From an uncultured Prevotella sp. (GTDB lineage: Bacteria; Bacteroidota; Bacteroidia; Bacteroidales; Bacteroidaceae): a stretch of 48,443 bases of DNA. Where the stretch lies: assembly GCA_947170265.1 (NCBI GenBank), contig CAMVSV010000019.1, positions 1 to 48,443 of the forward strand, read 5' to 3'. The position numbers were made by a program, and so were the translations under genes. The notes beneath the pieces are model-generated. The model was not told where the DNA came from. It saw nothing but the letters and a program-made list of their open reading frames with translations, and made no database searches. Shown here one piece after another: positions 15,571 through 25,286 of the stretch (positions within the stretch are counted from its first letter, which is position 1; each line of letters opens with the position of its first letter).

Positions 15571-17103
15571 ATGATTGACAAAGAAAAAGAAAAACTCAAC
15601 CCCAAATGGCAATGGACGAAGTTTATCGTGGTGACATTGCTGTTCCTGCTGTTCCTCTATTGGGTGAAGAGCTGGTGGGGAATAATAGTGGTGCCATTCA
15701 TCTACGACGCCTATATCTCGAAGAAGATAAAGTGGCAGTGGTGGAAAGACGCTGAGGCACCCGTGAGATTTGCCATGTCGTGGATCGATGCCATTGTGTT
15801 TGCCCTCGTGGCGGTTTATTTCATAAACCTGTTTTTCTTCCAGAACTATGTGATACCATCGAGCTCGCTCGAGAAATCGCTCCTCACAGGCGACTACCTC
15901 TTCGTGTCGAAGGTGAGCTACGGACCACGCATACCACAGACACCACTCACCATGCCACTCACGCAGCACACCATGCCGCTGTTCAACTGCAAGTCGTACA
16001 TTGAATGGCCGCAGTGGGACTACCGCAGGGTGAAAGGCCTGGGCAAGGTGGAACTCAACGACATCGTGGTGTTCAACTATCCTGCCGGCGACACCATCGT
16101 CAGCGACATGCGCTATCAAGCACAGGACTACTACCGCATGGTGTATGAGACAGGCGAGGCTCTACTCATGCAGCAGAACCCGAACATCAGGCTTGCCGAG
16201 ATGAGCACCATGCAGCAGCGTGCCTTCTTTGAGAAAGCCTACAAGACCGGACGCGACTACATCGTGAAGAACGAGACCGAATACGGAATGATTGACTCCC
16301 GACCCACCGACCGCAGGGAGAACTATGTGAAGCGCTGCGTGGGACTGCCGGGACAGACCCTCCAGATAAAGAACAAGGTGGTTTACCTCGACGGCAAAGC
16401 CAACAAAGAGCCCGACAACGTGCAGTACACCTATTTCGTGAAGCTCAACAACGTGAGCGTGAGCCAGCTCTTCTCCGACCGCTACAACGACATGCGCAAG
16501 GAGCTCGGCATAAGCGAGGAAGACATTTCAAGCCTGTCGCGCCTCCACGGCTACGACCTCGAAAACGGATATGTGCTCAACCATGGCGTGCTGCAGCAGT
16601 ATGACGGCTACATGCCGCTCACCAAGCATGCCGCCAGCGAGCTGCTCAAGCGTGGAGTGGCAAAGACGCTGCGCCCCGTGACCGATGCCGACATGTATGG
16701 AGGTTCAATCTATCCGCTCAATGCCTATACCGGATGGACACGCGACAACTACGGACCGATATGGATACCGAAGAAAGGCGAGAGCATAACGCTCACCCTT
16801 GAGAACCTGCCCATATATGAGCGACCCATAAAGGTGTATGAGGGCAATAGCCTCGAGGTGAAGAATGGAAAGATTTTCATCAACGGGAAGGAGACAAACA
16901 AATATACCTTCAAGCTCGACTACTACTGGATGCAGGGCGACAACCGCCACAACTCTGCCGACTCACGCTACTGGGGCTTCGTGCCCGAAGACCACATCGT
17001 TGGCAAGCCGCTGTTCATCTGGTTCTCGTCAGACCCCGACCGTGGCGGACTCAAAGGCATACGCTGGAACAGACTGTTCCGCTGGGTGGACAACATCAAG
17101 TAA
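15571..17103 (+). CDS. lepB: Signal peptidase I
   Basis: A 510-residue inner-membrane peptidase that removes signal peptides from exported preproteins. Two N-terminal membrane segments (about 17-45 and 70-92) precede the catalytic domain. The nucleophile is S99 in VIPSSSLEKSL (Leu replaces the usual Met after the Ser, as is common in this phylum). The general base is K254 in NYVKRCVGLPGQ. The later conserved box is YWMQGDNRHNSADSRYWG. At 510 residues it is much longer than the E. coli enzyme, owing to insertions between the Ser and Lys boxes and again before the GDNRHNS box. That is usual for Bacteroidetes. It is co-directional with dapB. Confidence 0.96.
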   Translation: MIDKEKEKLNPKWQWTKFIVVTLLFLLFLYWVKSWWGIIVVPFIYDAYISKKIKWQWWKDAEAPVRFAMSWIDAIVFALVAVYFINLFFFQNYVIPSSSLEKSLLTGDYLFVSKVSYGPRIPQTPLTMPLTQHTMPLFNCKSYIEWPQWDYRRVKGLGKVELNDIVVFNYPAGDTIVSDMRYQAQDYYRMVYETGEALLMQQNPNIRLAEMSTMQQRAFFEKAYKTGRDYIVKNETEYGMIDSRPTDRRENYVKRCVGLPGQTLQIKNKVVYLDGKANKEPDNVQYTYFVKLNNVSVSQLFSDRYNDMRKELGISEEDISSLSRLHGYDLENGYVLNHGVLQQYDGYMPLTKHAASELLKRGVAKTLRPVTDADMYGGSIYPLNAYTGWTRDNYGPIWIPKKGESITLTLENLPIYERPIKVYEGNSLEVKNGKIFINGKETNKYTFKLDYYWMQGDNRHNSADSRYWGFVPEDHIVGKPLFIWFSSDPDRGGLKGIRWNRLFRWVDNIK

Positions 17104-17130
17104 CCAATCTGTTTCCTACGGTTGCTGAAT

Positions 17131-17727
17131 ATGCATACAATCCTCTCGACAACATACTTCGGACCGATAGAGTGGTATTCACAGCTCTATCGGTCTGATT
17201 GCGTTTATCTGGAAGCATGCGAGACGTTTCAGAAGCAGACGATAAGAAACCGATGCACCATTGCCACTGCCAACGGCAGGCAGACGCTCTCGCTGCCCGT
17301 CGTTCACGACGATGCAACAATGATTACCGACATACGCATCTCAAACCATGGAAAATGGCGCACCGAACACTGGAACGCACTGGCGTCGGCATACGGCGAG
17401 AGCCCATTCTTTGACTATTATGCCGATGACATAAAACCGTTTTTCACCAATCAGTGGGAACACCTCTTCGACTTCAACCTTGCCATAATGCGCAAGATGC
17501 TGGAGCTGCTCGACATTGAGAAAGACATAAACCTTACCGCCGCATACCGACAGCCCTCAATGCAGACGGCGACACTCCAAGAAGAGGACACAAAAAAAGG
17601 GAGCATAGCCCCCTTTGAACAAAAAACCTACTATCAGGTTTTCCAGCAAAAGCACGGCTTCATGCCCAACCTCAGCATTCTCGACCTGCTGTTCAACATG
17701 GGCAATGAAGCAATATTGTATCTCTGA
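17131..17727 (+). CDS. WbqC-like family protein
   Basis: A 198-residue protein of the WbqC family, whose N-terminal pattern TTYFGPIEWYSQLYRSD, then a conserved aromatic/basic block (ETFQKQTIRNRC), is present. WbqC-type proteins occur in O-antigen loci and elsewhere. They are proposed to act in sugar-nucleotide or aminoacyl modification, but the reaction is not firmly known. I chose the ATG at 17131 over the TTG at 17122 because the family starts just before the strand TILSTTYFGP. It lies 27 bp after lepB, probably in the same transcript, and converges with ybeY. Confidence 0.85.
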   Translation: MHTILSTTYFGPIEWYSQLYRSDCVYLEACETFQKQTIRNRCTIATANGRQTLSLPVVHDDATMITDIRISNHGKWRTEHWNALASAYGESPFFDYYADDIKPFFTNQWEHLFDFNLAIMRKMLELLDIEKDINLTAAYRQPSMQTATLQEEDTKKGSIAPFEQKTYYQVFQQKHGFMPNLSILDLLFNMGNEAILYL

Positions 17728-17737
17728 AACGAATGGT

Positions 17738-17761
17738 GGAGAGGTGTGCTTCACCCTCTCC
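17738..17761. terminator. Hairpin between convergent wbqC-like gene and ybeY
   Basis: GGAGAGG (17738-17744) pairs with CCTCTCC (17755-17761), extended by a GTG/CAC pairing. There is no long T tract, so terminator activity is a guess from its position between convergent genes. Confidence 0.4.
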
Positions 17762-17765
17762 GGCA

Positions 17766-18182
17766 TCAACCCTTCAACATTGCAAGAGCCTTGTTCTCGG
17801 CAGCCTCCATTATCTCGCGCTCGCCGGGACCTTTGTCGTTGATGCCGCAGAGATGGAGTATGCCGTGGATGATTACCCGGTGGAGCTCTTCCATGTAGTC
17901 CTTGCCGAACTTCTCGGCGTTGGTGCGCACCGTGTCGAGTGAAATGACCAGGTCGCCGTTGATGGTGTCGCCCTCGTCGTAGTCAAAGGTGATGATGTCG
18001 GTGTAGTAGTCGTGCCCGAGATATTCGTTGTTGACCTCGAGTATCTTCTCGTCGTCAACGAACATGTAGCCCACCTCGCCCACTCTGCGTGAGTAGGAGG
18101 CTGCCACAGCCTTTATCCATGTCGTGGTGGCGCGTTTCTTTATCTTCGGCATGCTCACGCCGTCGCAGTTGTATGTAATCAT
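17766..18182 (-). CDS. ybeY: rRNA maturation endoribonuclease YbeY
   Basis: A 138-residue zinc-dependent RNase acting in 16S rRNA 3'-end maturation and ribosome quality control. The metal-binding motif is visible as HRVIIHGILHLCGINDKG, where the first two His of HGxLHLxG align with the family. The third ligand position shows GINDKGPGEREIM instead of the usual GYDH, a variant common in Bacteroidetes. Length matches the family. It lies 38 bp downstream of parE in the same direction. The ATG at 18182 gives a family-like start. Confidence 0.93.
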   Translation of the reverse strand: MITYNCDGVSMPKIKKRATTTWIKAVAASYSRRVGEVGYMFVDDEKILEVNNEYLGHDYYTDIITFDYDEGDTINGDLVISLDTVRTNAEKFGKDYMEELHRVIIHGILHLCGINDKGPGEREIMEAAENKALAMLKG

Positions 18183-18220
18183 ATATATAATAGGTGTTTT
18201 CTTTTGTTGGTGTCAGCCTC

Positions 18221-20173
18221 TCATTCTTCTTCCGGCAGGTCTTCTTCTATCACGAGGTTGTCGATGATGAAGCGCTGGCGGTCGGGAGTGTTCTTGCCCA
18301 TGTAGTATTCCAGGAGCTTCTGCACCTGGTCGGTCTTGTGGAGGGTTACCTGTTCGAGTCGCATGTCGGGACCGATGAAGTGGGAGAACTCCTCGGGCGA
18401 GATTTCACCGAGACCCTTGAAGCGTGTGATTTCAGGGTCGGGACCGAGCTCGCTGATGGCTTTCTGGCGTTCTTCGTCGCTGTAGCAGTAGCGCACGATG
18501 AAATCGCTCTTTTTCTCTTTCTCCGACCGTTTGGCATCGGCTTCGGCAATAATTTTCTTGTTGCGTATCTTCGTGCGTTTGTTGCGAACGCGGAACAGTG
18601 GTGTCTGCAACACATAGACGTGCCCTTTCTTGATGAGCTCGGGGAAGAACTGCAGGAAGAAGGTGATGATGAGCAGGCGTATGTGCATGCCGTCGACATC
18701 GGCATCGGTGGCTACAATAACCTTGTTGTATCTCAGCGTTTCGAGACCGTCCTCGATGTCGAGGGCTGCCTGCAGGAGGTTGAACTCCTCGTTCTGGTAT
18801 ACCACCTTCTTTGTCATGCCGAAGGAGTTGAGCGGCTTGCCTCGCAGCGAGAACACGGCCTGGGTGTTCACGTCGCGGCTCTTGGTGATGCTTCCGCTTG
18901 CCGAGTCGCCCTCGGTGATGAATATGCTTGATTCTTCCTTGTGGTCGTTTTTCACGTCGCAGTAGTGTATGCGGCAGTCTCTGAGCTTGCGGTTGTGGAG
19001 GTTGGCTTTCTTCGAGCGTTCGCGTGCGAGCTTGGTGATGCCTGCCATGGCTTTGCGCTCGCGCTCGCTCTCCTTCACCTTGGCTTCAATGGCTTCAGCC
19101 ACGTCGGTATGGATGTGGAGGTAGTTGTCAACCTGCTGCTTTATGAAGTCGCCGACATATTTGTTTATGGTCTCGCCGTCGGGTTCCATGAGTGTGCTGC
19201 CGAGCTTTATCTTTGTCTGGCTCTCAAACACCGGTTCTTCCACGTTGACGGCTATGGCTGCCACTATGCCGTTGCGAATGTCTGTATACTCGTATTTCCC
19301 GAAATAGTCTTTTATGGTGCGGGCGATATGCTCCTTGAAGGCACTCTGGTGGGTGCCGCCCTGTGTGGTGTGCTGTCCGTTGACGAAGGAGTGGTATTCT
19401 TCTCCGTACTGGTTGGTGTGGGTGAAGGCAATCTCTATGTCCTCGCCCTTCATGTGGACTATGGGATAGAGCTTGTCGGTGGTCATGTTGTCGGTGAGAA
19501 GGTCCTGCAGTCCGTTGCGGCTTGCTATGCGCCTTCCGTTATACATGATGATAAGCCCTTGGTTGAGGTAGGTGTAGTTGCGGAGCATGGTCTCTACATA
19601 CTCGGGGTGGAAGGAATAGTTCTTGAAGAGACGGTCGTCGTTGTCGGGCTTGAAGAACACATAGGTGCCGTTCTCATCGGTGGTGTCGCTGGTGGTGTCG
19701 CTCACGAGCGTGCCTCTTTCAAAGGTCAGTGCCCTCACCTTTCCGTCGCGGTAGGATTTCACTTCGAAATGCTCACTGAGAGCATTGACGGCTTTCACAC
19801 CCACTCCGTTGAGTCCGATGCTTTTCTTGAAGGCTTTGGAGTCATACTTTCCGCCGGTGTTGAGCACCGACACTGCTTCCACGAGCTTTCCCTGTGGTAT
19901 GCCACGTCCGTAGTCGCGCACGGCAACGGTGAGGTTGTCGGTGATGTCTACCTCTATGCGGTTGCCGGCTTTCATCTTGAACTCATCGATGGAGTTGTCG
20001 ATGACTTCCTTCAGTAGCACATAGATGCCGTCTTCGGGCAAGGAACCGTCGCCGAGGCGTCCTATGTACATGCCTGGTCGGAGCCTGATGTGCTGTGTTC
20101 CAGTAAGGGTCTTGATGTCGTCGTCGATATATTCGGCTGCCGGCTGGATTTGGTTTCCTGTCTTTTCTTCCAT
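18221..20173 (-). CDS. parE: DNA topoisomerase IV subunit B (type IIA ATPase subunit)
   Basis: A 650-residue GHKL ATPase subunit that, with ParC, decatenates chromosomes. The ATP-binding motifs are [10 protein letters not shown] (Asn/Asp), DYGRGIP and [13 protein letters not shown]. The TOPRIM domain has TEGDSASGS (catalytic Glu) and [10 protein letters not shown] (metal-binding DxD). The C-terminus [13 protein letters not shown]...FIGP is characteristic. The length and YID...[10 protein letters not shown] start fit ParE/GyrB. I prefer ParE because of the short spacing after DADVDG and the context. The partner parC is not in the window. It lies 50 bp downstream of the GNAT-like pair. Confidence 0.93.
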   Translation of the reverse strand: MEEKTGNQIQPAAEYIDDDIKTLTGTQHIRLRPGMYIGRLGDGSLPEDGIYVLLKEVIDNSIDEFKMKAGNRIEVDITDNLTVAVRDYGRGIPQGKLVEAVSVLNTGGKYDSKAFKKSIGLNGVGVKAVNALSEHFEVKSYRDGKVRALTFERGTLVSDTTSDTTDENGTYVFFKPDNDDRLFKNYSFHPEYVETMLRNYTYLNQGLIIMYNGRRIASRNGLQDLLTDNMTTDKLYPIVHMKGEDIEIAFTHTNQYGEEYHSFVNGQHTTQGGTHQSAFKEHIARTIKDYFGKYEYTDIRNGIVAAIAVNVEEPVFESQTKIKLGSTLMEPDGETINKYVGDFIKQQVDNYLHIHTDVAEAIEAKVKESERERKAMAGITKLARERSKKANLHNRKLRDCRIHYCDVKNDHKEESSIFITEGDSASGSITKSRDVNTQAVFSLRGKPLNSFGMTKKVVYQNEEFNLLQAALDIEDGLETLRYNKVIVATDADVDGMHIRLLIITFFLQFFPELIKKGHVYVLQTPLFRVRNKRTKIRNKKIIAEADAKRSEKEKKSDFIVRYCYSDEERQKAISELGPDPEITRFKGLGEISPEEFSHFIGPDMRLEQVTLHKTDQVQKLLEYYMGKNTPDRQRFIIDNLVIEEDLPEEE

Positions 20174-20223
20174 TGTTGTCTTTTATGGGCTTAACGGGGT
20201 TAACGGTGGACTACATTGCTTTC

Positions 20224-21372
20224 TCAGATGTTTTTGATGAAGCATCTGAGTCGGCGGTTGATGTGTGCGTCGAAATACTGCCAGTTGCTCAGAATGTTGC
20301 TGTTGGTCTCCATCTGAGGCAGCGCTTGCGCGTATTTGAAGCCGTAGCGTATGTATTGGTTCACGAGGTCGTTGAAGATTATGGCGTTGGCTCCCTTGGC
20401 ACGGTATTCGGGCAACACTCCAATGAGGAGCATGTCGACGGTGTCGGAGCGTTTCCAATAGATGGCGTTCAGCAGACGCAGCCATGTGAAGGGCAGCAAC
20501 CTACCGTTGCGCGAGCCTTTCAGCGGCTTGGATATTGAGGGAAAGGTTATTCCGAACCCCACCATCTTGTTGTTGGCGTTGCCGTCTACGATGATGCTCA
20601 CGAGGTTAAGGTCGGCAATCTTTATGTATTGTTCCACGAGCTGGTCAATCTTGCGCTGGTTGAGGTCGGCGAAGCCGTAGAGGTCGTGGTAGGTGTTGTT
20701 GAGCATTGAGAACACTTCGCGTCCGTAGCCTTCCTTGAGCAGCTCATGGCGTGTGAGCTTGTGAACGTGCAGATTGTGGCGTTTCTCCACCATTGCTGCC
20801 ACGCGCGCAAATTTCTCGGGTACCGTCTCGGGCACCGTCACGAGGGTCTGCACATAGTCGTTGTCTTTGCGGAAACCGCCGTAGTGGTCTATGTGTGTGG
20901 GGTAGTAGGGGTAGTTGTAGGAGGCATAGGGAGTGCCGTAGTTCTCGAAGCCTTCCACGAGCATTCCCTCGCGGTCGGTGTCGGCAAAGCCCAGCGGACC
21001 TGCCATCTGTGTCATGCCGCGCTCCTTCCCCCATTGTTCAACGGTGTGGAGGAGTGCTTCCGACACGTCGGTGTCGTCGATGAAGTCGAACCACCCGAAC
21101 CTCACCACCTTGTTGTTCCATCGCTGGTTGGCTTTACGGTTGATTATTGCCGCCACCCTTCCCACGGCTTTGCCGTCGCGGTAGGCGAGGAAGAAGTCGG
21201 CATCGCAGTCGTCAAACGATGCGTTCTTGTCGCTTTGCAGCGTGAACCACTCGTCAAATCTCAGGTATGGCACGTCGTTGGGGTCGTCGCGATAGAGGTC
21301 GTAGCGGAACTGCATGAACTTCTTCATGCCTTTCTTCGTGGTTATTTTCTTTATCTCTATTGTTTTTTTCAT
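20224..21372 (-). CDS. GNAT-like acyltransferase-fold protein, second tandem paralogue
   Basis: A 382-residue cytosolic protein with no signal peptide. It is clearly paralogous to the upstream gene across its length: N-terminal Lys-rich start, YDLYRDDPNDVPYL, FLAYRDGKAVGRVAAIIN, VRFGWFDFIDD, MAGPLGFADTDREGML, YNYPYYP, and near the C-terminus MLLIGVLPEYRAKGANAIIF. The VGRVAA and PEYRAKG segments resemble GNAT acyl-CoA binding elements. Homologues in Bacteroidales are annotated only as hypothetical or N-acetyltransferase. I chose ATG 21372 (MKKTIEIKK) because its paralogue starts in the same place. The 28-residue extension to 21456 overlaps the upstream gene. Substrate unknown. Confidence 0.75.
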   Translation of the reverse strand: MKKTIEIKKITTKKGMKKFMQFRYDLYRDDPNDVPYLRFDEWFTLQSDKNASFDDCDADFFLAYRDGKAVGRVAAIINRKANQRWNNKVVRFGWFDFIDDTDVSEALLHTVEQWGKERGMTQMAGPLGFADTDREGMLVEGFENYGTPYASYNYPYYPTHIDHYGGFRKDNDYVQTLVTVPETVPEKFARVAAMVEKRHNLHVHKLTRHELLKEGYGREVFSMLNNTYHDLYGFADLNQRKIDQLVEQYIKIADLNLVSIIVDGNANNKMVGFGITFPSISKPLKGSRNGRLLPFTWLRLLNAIYWKRSDTVDMLLIGVLPEYRAKGANAIIFNDLVNQYIRYGFKYAQALPQMETNSNILSNWQYFDAHINRRLRCFIKNI

Positions 21373-21395
21373 AGATAGTTCTCGGTAGGATGTGG

Positions 21396-22538
21396 TTAGA
21401 GTTTCTTCAGATAGCAGCGGCGGCGCTTGTGGAGCACGGGGTTGAGATACTGCCACTGGCTCTGCACGTTGTCGTTGGTTTCCATCTCAACCTGTGTCTC
21501 TCCCCATTCAAACCCGTATTTCTGGTACTGCGGGATGAGGTGGGCAAACATGAGCGAGTTGGCACCTTTCACGCGATATTCAGGAAGTATGCCTATCATC
21601 ATCAGGTCTACATATTTGGTCTTGTGGAAGATGAGCGACCTCATGAGATGCCACCATCCGAAGGGCAGAATTCTACCTCTCCTACATTTCTGTACGGCTC
21701 TGGAGAGCGATGGAATGGTGATGCCCACTCCCACCATCTTGTGGTCGGGGGTGTTCCAGTCTTCTACTATCACTATGAGGTTGGTGTCGACAAAGCGCAT
21801 CCACATGTCGAGATACTGGTTGATCTGCCTGTCGGAGAGCTCGGAATAGCCGTAGATGTTTTTGAAGGTCTCGTTGATGAGATGGAATACCTCAATGCCC
21901 TTGCCTTGCTTGAGAATCTCCTTGCGGCTCATGTTGCGCACATGGAGGTTGTAGCGTCGGCTCACCATGTCGGCAATCTTCTTGTATTTCTCGGGCATCT
22001 CCTCAGGAACATAGAGTTTGAACTCAACATAGTCGTTGTCTTTCACGAAGCCTCCGAGCTGTTCCATGTGCTGTGGGTAGTAGGGATAGTTGTAGATGGT
22101 TGCCATGGTGCCGAGCTGGTCGAATCCCCAGGTGAGCATGCCTTCGGGGTCGAAGTCGGTGAAGCCGAGAGGACCCACCACCTCGGTCATGCCCTTTGAA
22201 CGCCCGTAGTCTTCCACGGCTTTCATCAGTGCGCGTGTCACCTCGATGTCATCGATGAAATCTATCCATCCGAACCTCACGCGTTTCTGCTGCCACCGTT
22301 TGTTGGCTTTGTTGTTGATGATGGCAGCCACGCGCCCGGCTATCTTCCCGTCTTTATATGCGATGAAGTATTCCGCTTCGCAGAAGTCGAAGGCAGCATT
22401 CCTGTCTTTGCTCAGCGTGCCCAAGTCGTCGAGAAAGAGGTTTGGAGCATCGTATTTGTTGCCTTTGTACAGGTCGTAGTGGAAATCAATGAACCTCTTG
22501 AGGTCTTTCTTTGTTTCCACTTTCTTTATTTCAATCAT
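21396..22538 (-). CDS. GNAT-like acyltransferase-fold protein, first tandem paralogue
   Basis: A 380-residue protein that shares nearly every motif with the downstream gene: YDLYKGNKYDAPNL, YKDGKIAGRVAAIIN, VRFGWIDFIDD, VVGPLGFTDFDPEGML, YNYPYYP, MMIGILPEYRVKGANSLMF. The pair comes from a tandem duplication and is separated by 23 bp. Start ATG 22538 (MIEIKKVETKK) matches the paralogue. The upstream in-frame ATG at 22577 lies inside the predicted promoter box and is rejected. Likely an N-acyltransferase with unknown acceptor. It heads the leftward group GNAT-GNAT-parE-ybeY. Confidence 0.75.
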   Translation of the reverse strand: MIEIKKVETKKDLKRFIDFHYDLYKGNKYDAPNLFLDDLGTLSKDRNAAFDFCEAEYFIAYKDGKIAGRVAAIINNKANKRWQQKRVRFGWIDFIDDIEVTRALMKAVEDYGRSKGMTEVVGPLGFTDFDPEGMLTWGFDQLGTMATIYNYPYYPQHMEQLGGFVKDNDYVEFKLYVPEEMPEKYKKIADMVSRRYNLHVRNMSRKEILKQGKGIEVFHLINETFKNIYGYSELSDRQINQYLDMWMRFVDTNLIVIVEDWNTPDHKMVGVGITIPSLSRAVQKCRRGRILPFGWWHLMRSLIFHKTKYVDLMMIGILPEYRVKGANSLMFAHLIPQYQKYGFEWGETQVEMETNDNVQSQWQYLNPVLHKRRRCYLKKL

Positions 22539-22574
22539 TGCCGTATGTATTTCACATTGTTTTATATCAACATG

Positions 22575-22582
22575 CAAAATTA
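22575..22582 (-). promoter_or_regulatory. -7 box for the GNAT-parE-ybeY group
   Basis: The minus strand reads TAATTTTG, matching TAnnTTTG, 37 nt upstream of the chosen start. No distinct -33 TTG at the usual spacing. Confidence 0.45.
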
Positions 22583-22710
22583 TGAATTATTTTTCAAATA
22601 CTGAATTTTCGAAAGATGTTTTGCTGCAATGTCCGCCCAGACATCATGAAACCTATGCCGGAGAGTGCGGTTTTTGCGGGTTGTGAGGTTTTTGCGTAGC
22701 GGTTTTCTTG

Positions 22711-22738
22711 TTGCGTTTGTGCCTTGCGGCTACCTTTG
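22711..22738 (+). promoter_or_regulatory. Promoter for the beta-helix protein gene
   Basis: TTG at 22711-22713 and TACCTTTG at 22731-22738, spaced 17 nt, about 55 nt before the start codon. Confidence 0.5.
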
Positions 22739-22792
22739 CATTCGTTATCAACGATTATAACTGACTAACTCATAAATAAAAACTATTCTAAA

Positions 22793-25258
22793 ATGAAAAA
22801 GAAGCTATCATTACTTTTTCTGTCGTTGCTTTGCGTTGCACAGGCAGCGGTGTATGGTGCTCCCATACAATGGAACGGAAATGGCATCCAGCTGAACCTG
22901 AAGGATATCAAGGCTGGTGCTCCCAGCAACATGAAGAAAGCTCCAAGCTCCAGCTTCAGCGTCTATCGTGCCAAGGGACGTCTGGCTAAGCAGGAGTTCA
23001 TAGGAACATTCTCAGGAGATACGTTTACCGACAACAACATGGGCAGCAGCTCTCCCTATGACTACTATTATTTCGTGAAGCAGGGCGATGCCGTGGTTGC
23101 CATGGTGTCATTGGAGACAGAACTGTTCGGCGAGAACGTATACATCTTCGGCCCCAACGACAACCATGCCGAGATAACCAAGGAGGTGAACCGCATAGGA
23201 ACCCAGACACGCTATACTCAGTTTGGTGACGACCGCTACACCATATTCTTCAAGCCCGGCGACTATCGCGACACCGAGCTTATGCATGTGGGCTTCTACA
23301 CTCAGGTGGCTGGTCTGGGCAAGTGCCCGAAGGACGTGAGAATGTTCAACTTCAACACACCGAGTCCCCTTGCCACATGGGCAGACCCCAACGACACATG
23401 GTCATGGAATGCCATCAATGCCACCTGCACCTTCTGGCGCAGCATAGAGAACCTGGCAGTGATGTATCGCGACGGTGAAGCTCGCGACGACGACCCCTCT
23501 CACTTCTTCATCTGGGGTGTGTCGCAGGCAGCTCCTCTGCGCCGTGTCTACACTGACCGCTACACCACCTATGACTACTTGGCTGGTTGGGCAAGCGGTG
23601 GCTTCACTGCCGACTGCTATTTCGACAACTCCGTGGGAAGCTACTCTCAGCAGCAGTGGTACACCCGCAACTCATACATGAAGAAAGGCAGCCAAGGTCT
23701 GAGCAAAGGTGGCTGGAACACAGCCTACCAGGGCGTGGAGTTCGGCAGTGGCGTGAACATGGCAGACCACTCCGACAACTGGAGCGACATGGCTGAGGCA
23801 CCCGATGGCGCAAGTCTCTGGGGCAATGTGTCGCGAGAAGAAACCACTCCAATCATTCGCGAGAAGCCATTCATCTTCCTTGGTGACGACGGCAGGTACA
23901 AAGTGTTCAAGCCTGCACTGCGCGAGAATGCCGTAGGCACGTCATGGAAAGACGGCAACATGGGCGAAGGCGAAGTAATTGACATCCTTGACAACTTCTA
24001 TGTGGCAAAGCCGGGTGACAACGCTGCGAAAATCAACGAACAGTTGCGTGAAGGCAAGCATCTGATCTTCACACCGGGTATATACAAGGTAGAGAAACCT
24101 ATAAAGGTATGCAAGCCCAATTCCATCGTACTTGGCATGGGATATGCCACACTCGTTCCCACGGCAGAGAACAACGACTGCGCTCTGAAGGTGACCGATG
24201 TAGACGGCGTTACCGTTGCCGGACTGCTCTTCGATACCGAATACAGTTCTCGCAACCTGTTCATCGTGGGTGAGCTCACCAGCACGGTGTCACACGCCGA
24301 CAACCCAACCGTAGTGTCCGACATATTCTGTCGCGTTGGTGGCGTTTATTCCAAGGCCGTGAACGTGGATCAGGCTGTGGTCATCAAGAGCAACAACGTC
24401 ATTGGCGACCATTTCTGGATCTGGCGTGCCGACCACGGTGAAGGCACTGGCTGGAACAAGAACACCTCAAAGAACGGACTTGTGGTGCATGGCGACGACG
24501 TAACCATCTACTGTCTCTGCAACGAGCACTTCCAGGAGTATCAGACGCTGTGGACAGGAGAGAACGGTCGCATGTACTTCTACCAGTGTGAGACACCCTA
24601 CGACCCGCAGGATCAGGCTGACTATCTCTCACATGTAGACCGTGCTTCCGGTCAGCAGGCTGAGGGCTACTCCGCCTACAAGGTGGCCAAGGGCGTGAAG
24701 AAACACTATGCTTCCATGCTCGGCATCTACGACGTGTTCATCTATACCAATGGTGCATATATCAACATCAGAAACTCTATAGAACTTCCCAAGGGCGAGC
24801 CCGACGTGAAGATTCACCATGCCTGCAACGTTTGCATCTCAAGCCTCGAACAGTGCGGTTTCCAGTATATTTGTGGCGATGTGTGCCAGAGCACCTACTA
24901 TGCCAATACAGAAGGTGGTGCCGTGTCCAAGCGTTTCCATGTGAAGGACTTCAACGGTACTCAGGTGCAGACTCCAGACTGGATTGTCGATGCTGACAAA
25001 TACCTCATCTCGGGCATCAACTCAACCGACGGCGACAACGCCAACATTGATGTAAAGGTGGTTCCCGGCACACGTCAGGTGGCTGTCAGCGCTCCTTCGC
25101 AGGACTACACCGTGAGTGTCTATGATGCCCGTGGTGCCTTGGTTCGCAGCGGCAAGAACCTTTCAAGTGTAGACCTCTCCGGCTCTGCCAGCGGCATCTA
25201 CCTCGTGAGCGTCACTCCGCACAAGGGAAACAAAGTTGTAAAGAAGATTGTTTTCTGA
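22793..25258 (+). CDS. Secreted twin beta-helix protein, candidate glycan-active enzyme
   Basis: An 821-residue secreted protein with a signal peptide (about 1-22). Two related pectate-lyase-3-type beta-helix halves are suggested by the repeated pattern FKPGDY...VGFYTQVAGLG (about 150-175) and FTPGIY...VLGMGYATLVP (about 425-455). The first half continues with WRSIENLAV and VSQAAPLRRV, the second with HFWIWRADHGEG and NGLVVHGDDVTIY. These motifs match a family from actinobacteria and Bacteroidetes, often mislabelled adenylyl cyclase or coagulation factor 5/8 protein. The architecture recalls GH55 twin-helix exo-beta-1,3-glucanases. The end is a full type IX sorting domain (VSVYDARGALVRSG, GIYLVSV, KKIVF). 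The enzymatic role is inferred; the fold and secretion are better supported. Confidence 0.7.
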   Translation: MKKKLSLLFLSLLCVAQAAVYGAPIQWNGNGIQLNLKDIKAGAPSNMKKAPSSSFSVYRAKGRLAKQEFIGTFSGDTFTDNNMGSSSPYDYYYFVKQGDAVVAMVSLETELFGENVYIFGPNDNHAEITKEVNRIGTQTRYTQFGDDRYTIFFKPGDYRDTELMHVGFYTQVAGLGKCPKDVRMFNFNTPSPLATWADPNDTWSWNAINATCTFWRSIENLAVMYRDGEARDDDPSHFFIWGVSQAAPLRRVYTDRYTTYDYLAGWASGGFTADCYFDNSVGSYSQQQWYTRNSYMKKGSQGLSKGGWNTAYQGVEFGSGVNMADHSDNWSDMAEAPDGASLWGNVSREETTPIIREKPFIFLGDDGRYKVFKPALRENAVGTSWKDGNMGEGEVIDILDNFYVAKPGDNAAKINEQLREGKHLIFTPGIYKVEKPIKVCKPNSIVLGMGYATLVPTAENNDCALKVTDVDGVTVAGLLFDTEYSSRNLFIVGELTSTVSHADNPTVVSDIFCRVGGVYSKAVNVDQAVVIKSNNVIGDHFWIWRADHGEGTGWNKNTSKNGLVVHGDDVTIYCLCNEHFQEYQTLWTGENGRMYFYQCETPYDPQDQADYLSHVDRASGQQAEGYSAYKVAKGVKKHYASMLGIYDVFIYTNGAYINIRNSIELPKGEPDVKIHHACNVCISSLEQCGFQYICGDVCQSTYYANTEGGAVSKRFHVKDFNGTQVQTPDWIVDADKYLISGINSTDGDNANIDVKVVPGTRQVAVSAPSQDYTVSVYDARGALVRSGKNLSSVDLSGSASGIYLVSVTPHKGNKVVKKIVF

Positions 25259-25286
25259 GATTGTAAATCAGAGAGTTGAAAAGTTG

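Noticed and set aside
18941..20017. 358-codon plus-strand ORF opposite parE
   Set aside because: parE has all family motifs across this stretch; the antisense frame shows no motif and no promoter or start signal.
22539..22577. Upstream in-frame ATG of the first GNAT-like gene
   Set aside because: It lies within the -7 promoter box and the paralogue starts at the position matching ATG 22538.
22640..22730. Third copy of the TTTGCGGAGATG element
   Set aside because: The GCGGTTTTTGCG-type sequence is only loosely similar and lacks the palindromic core.
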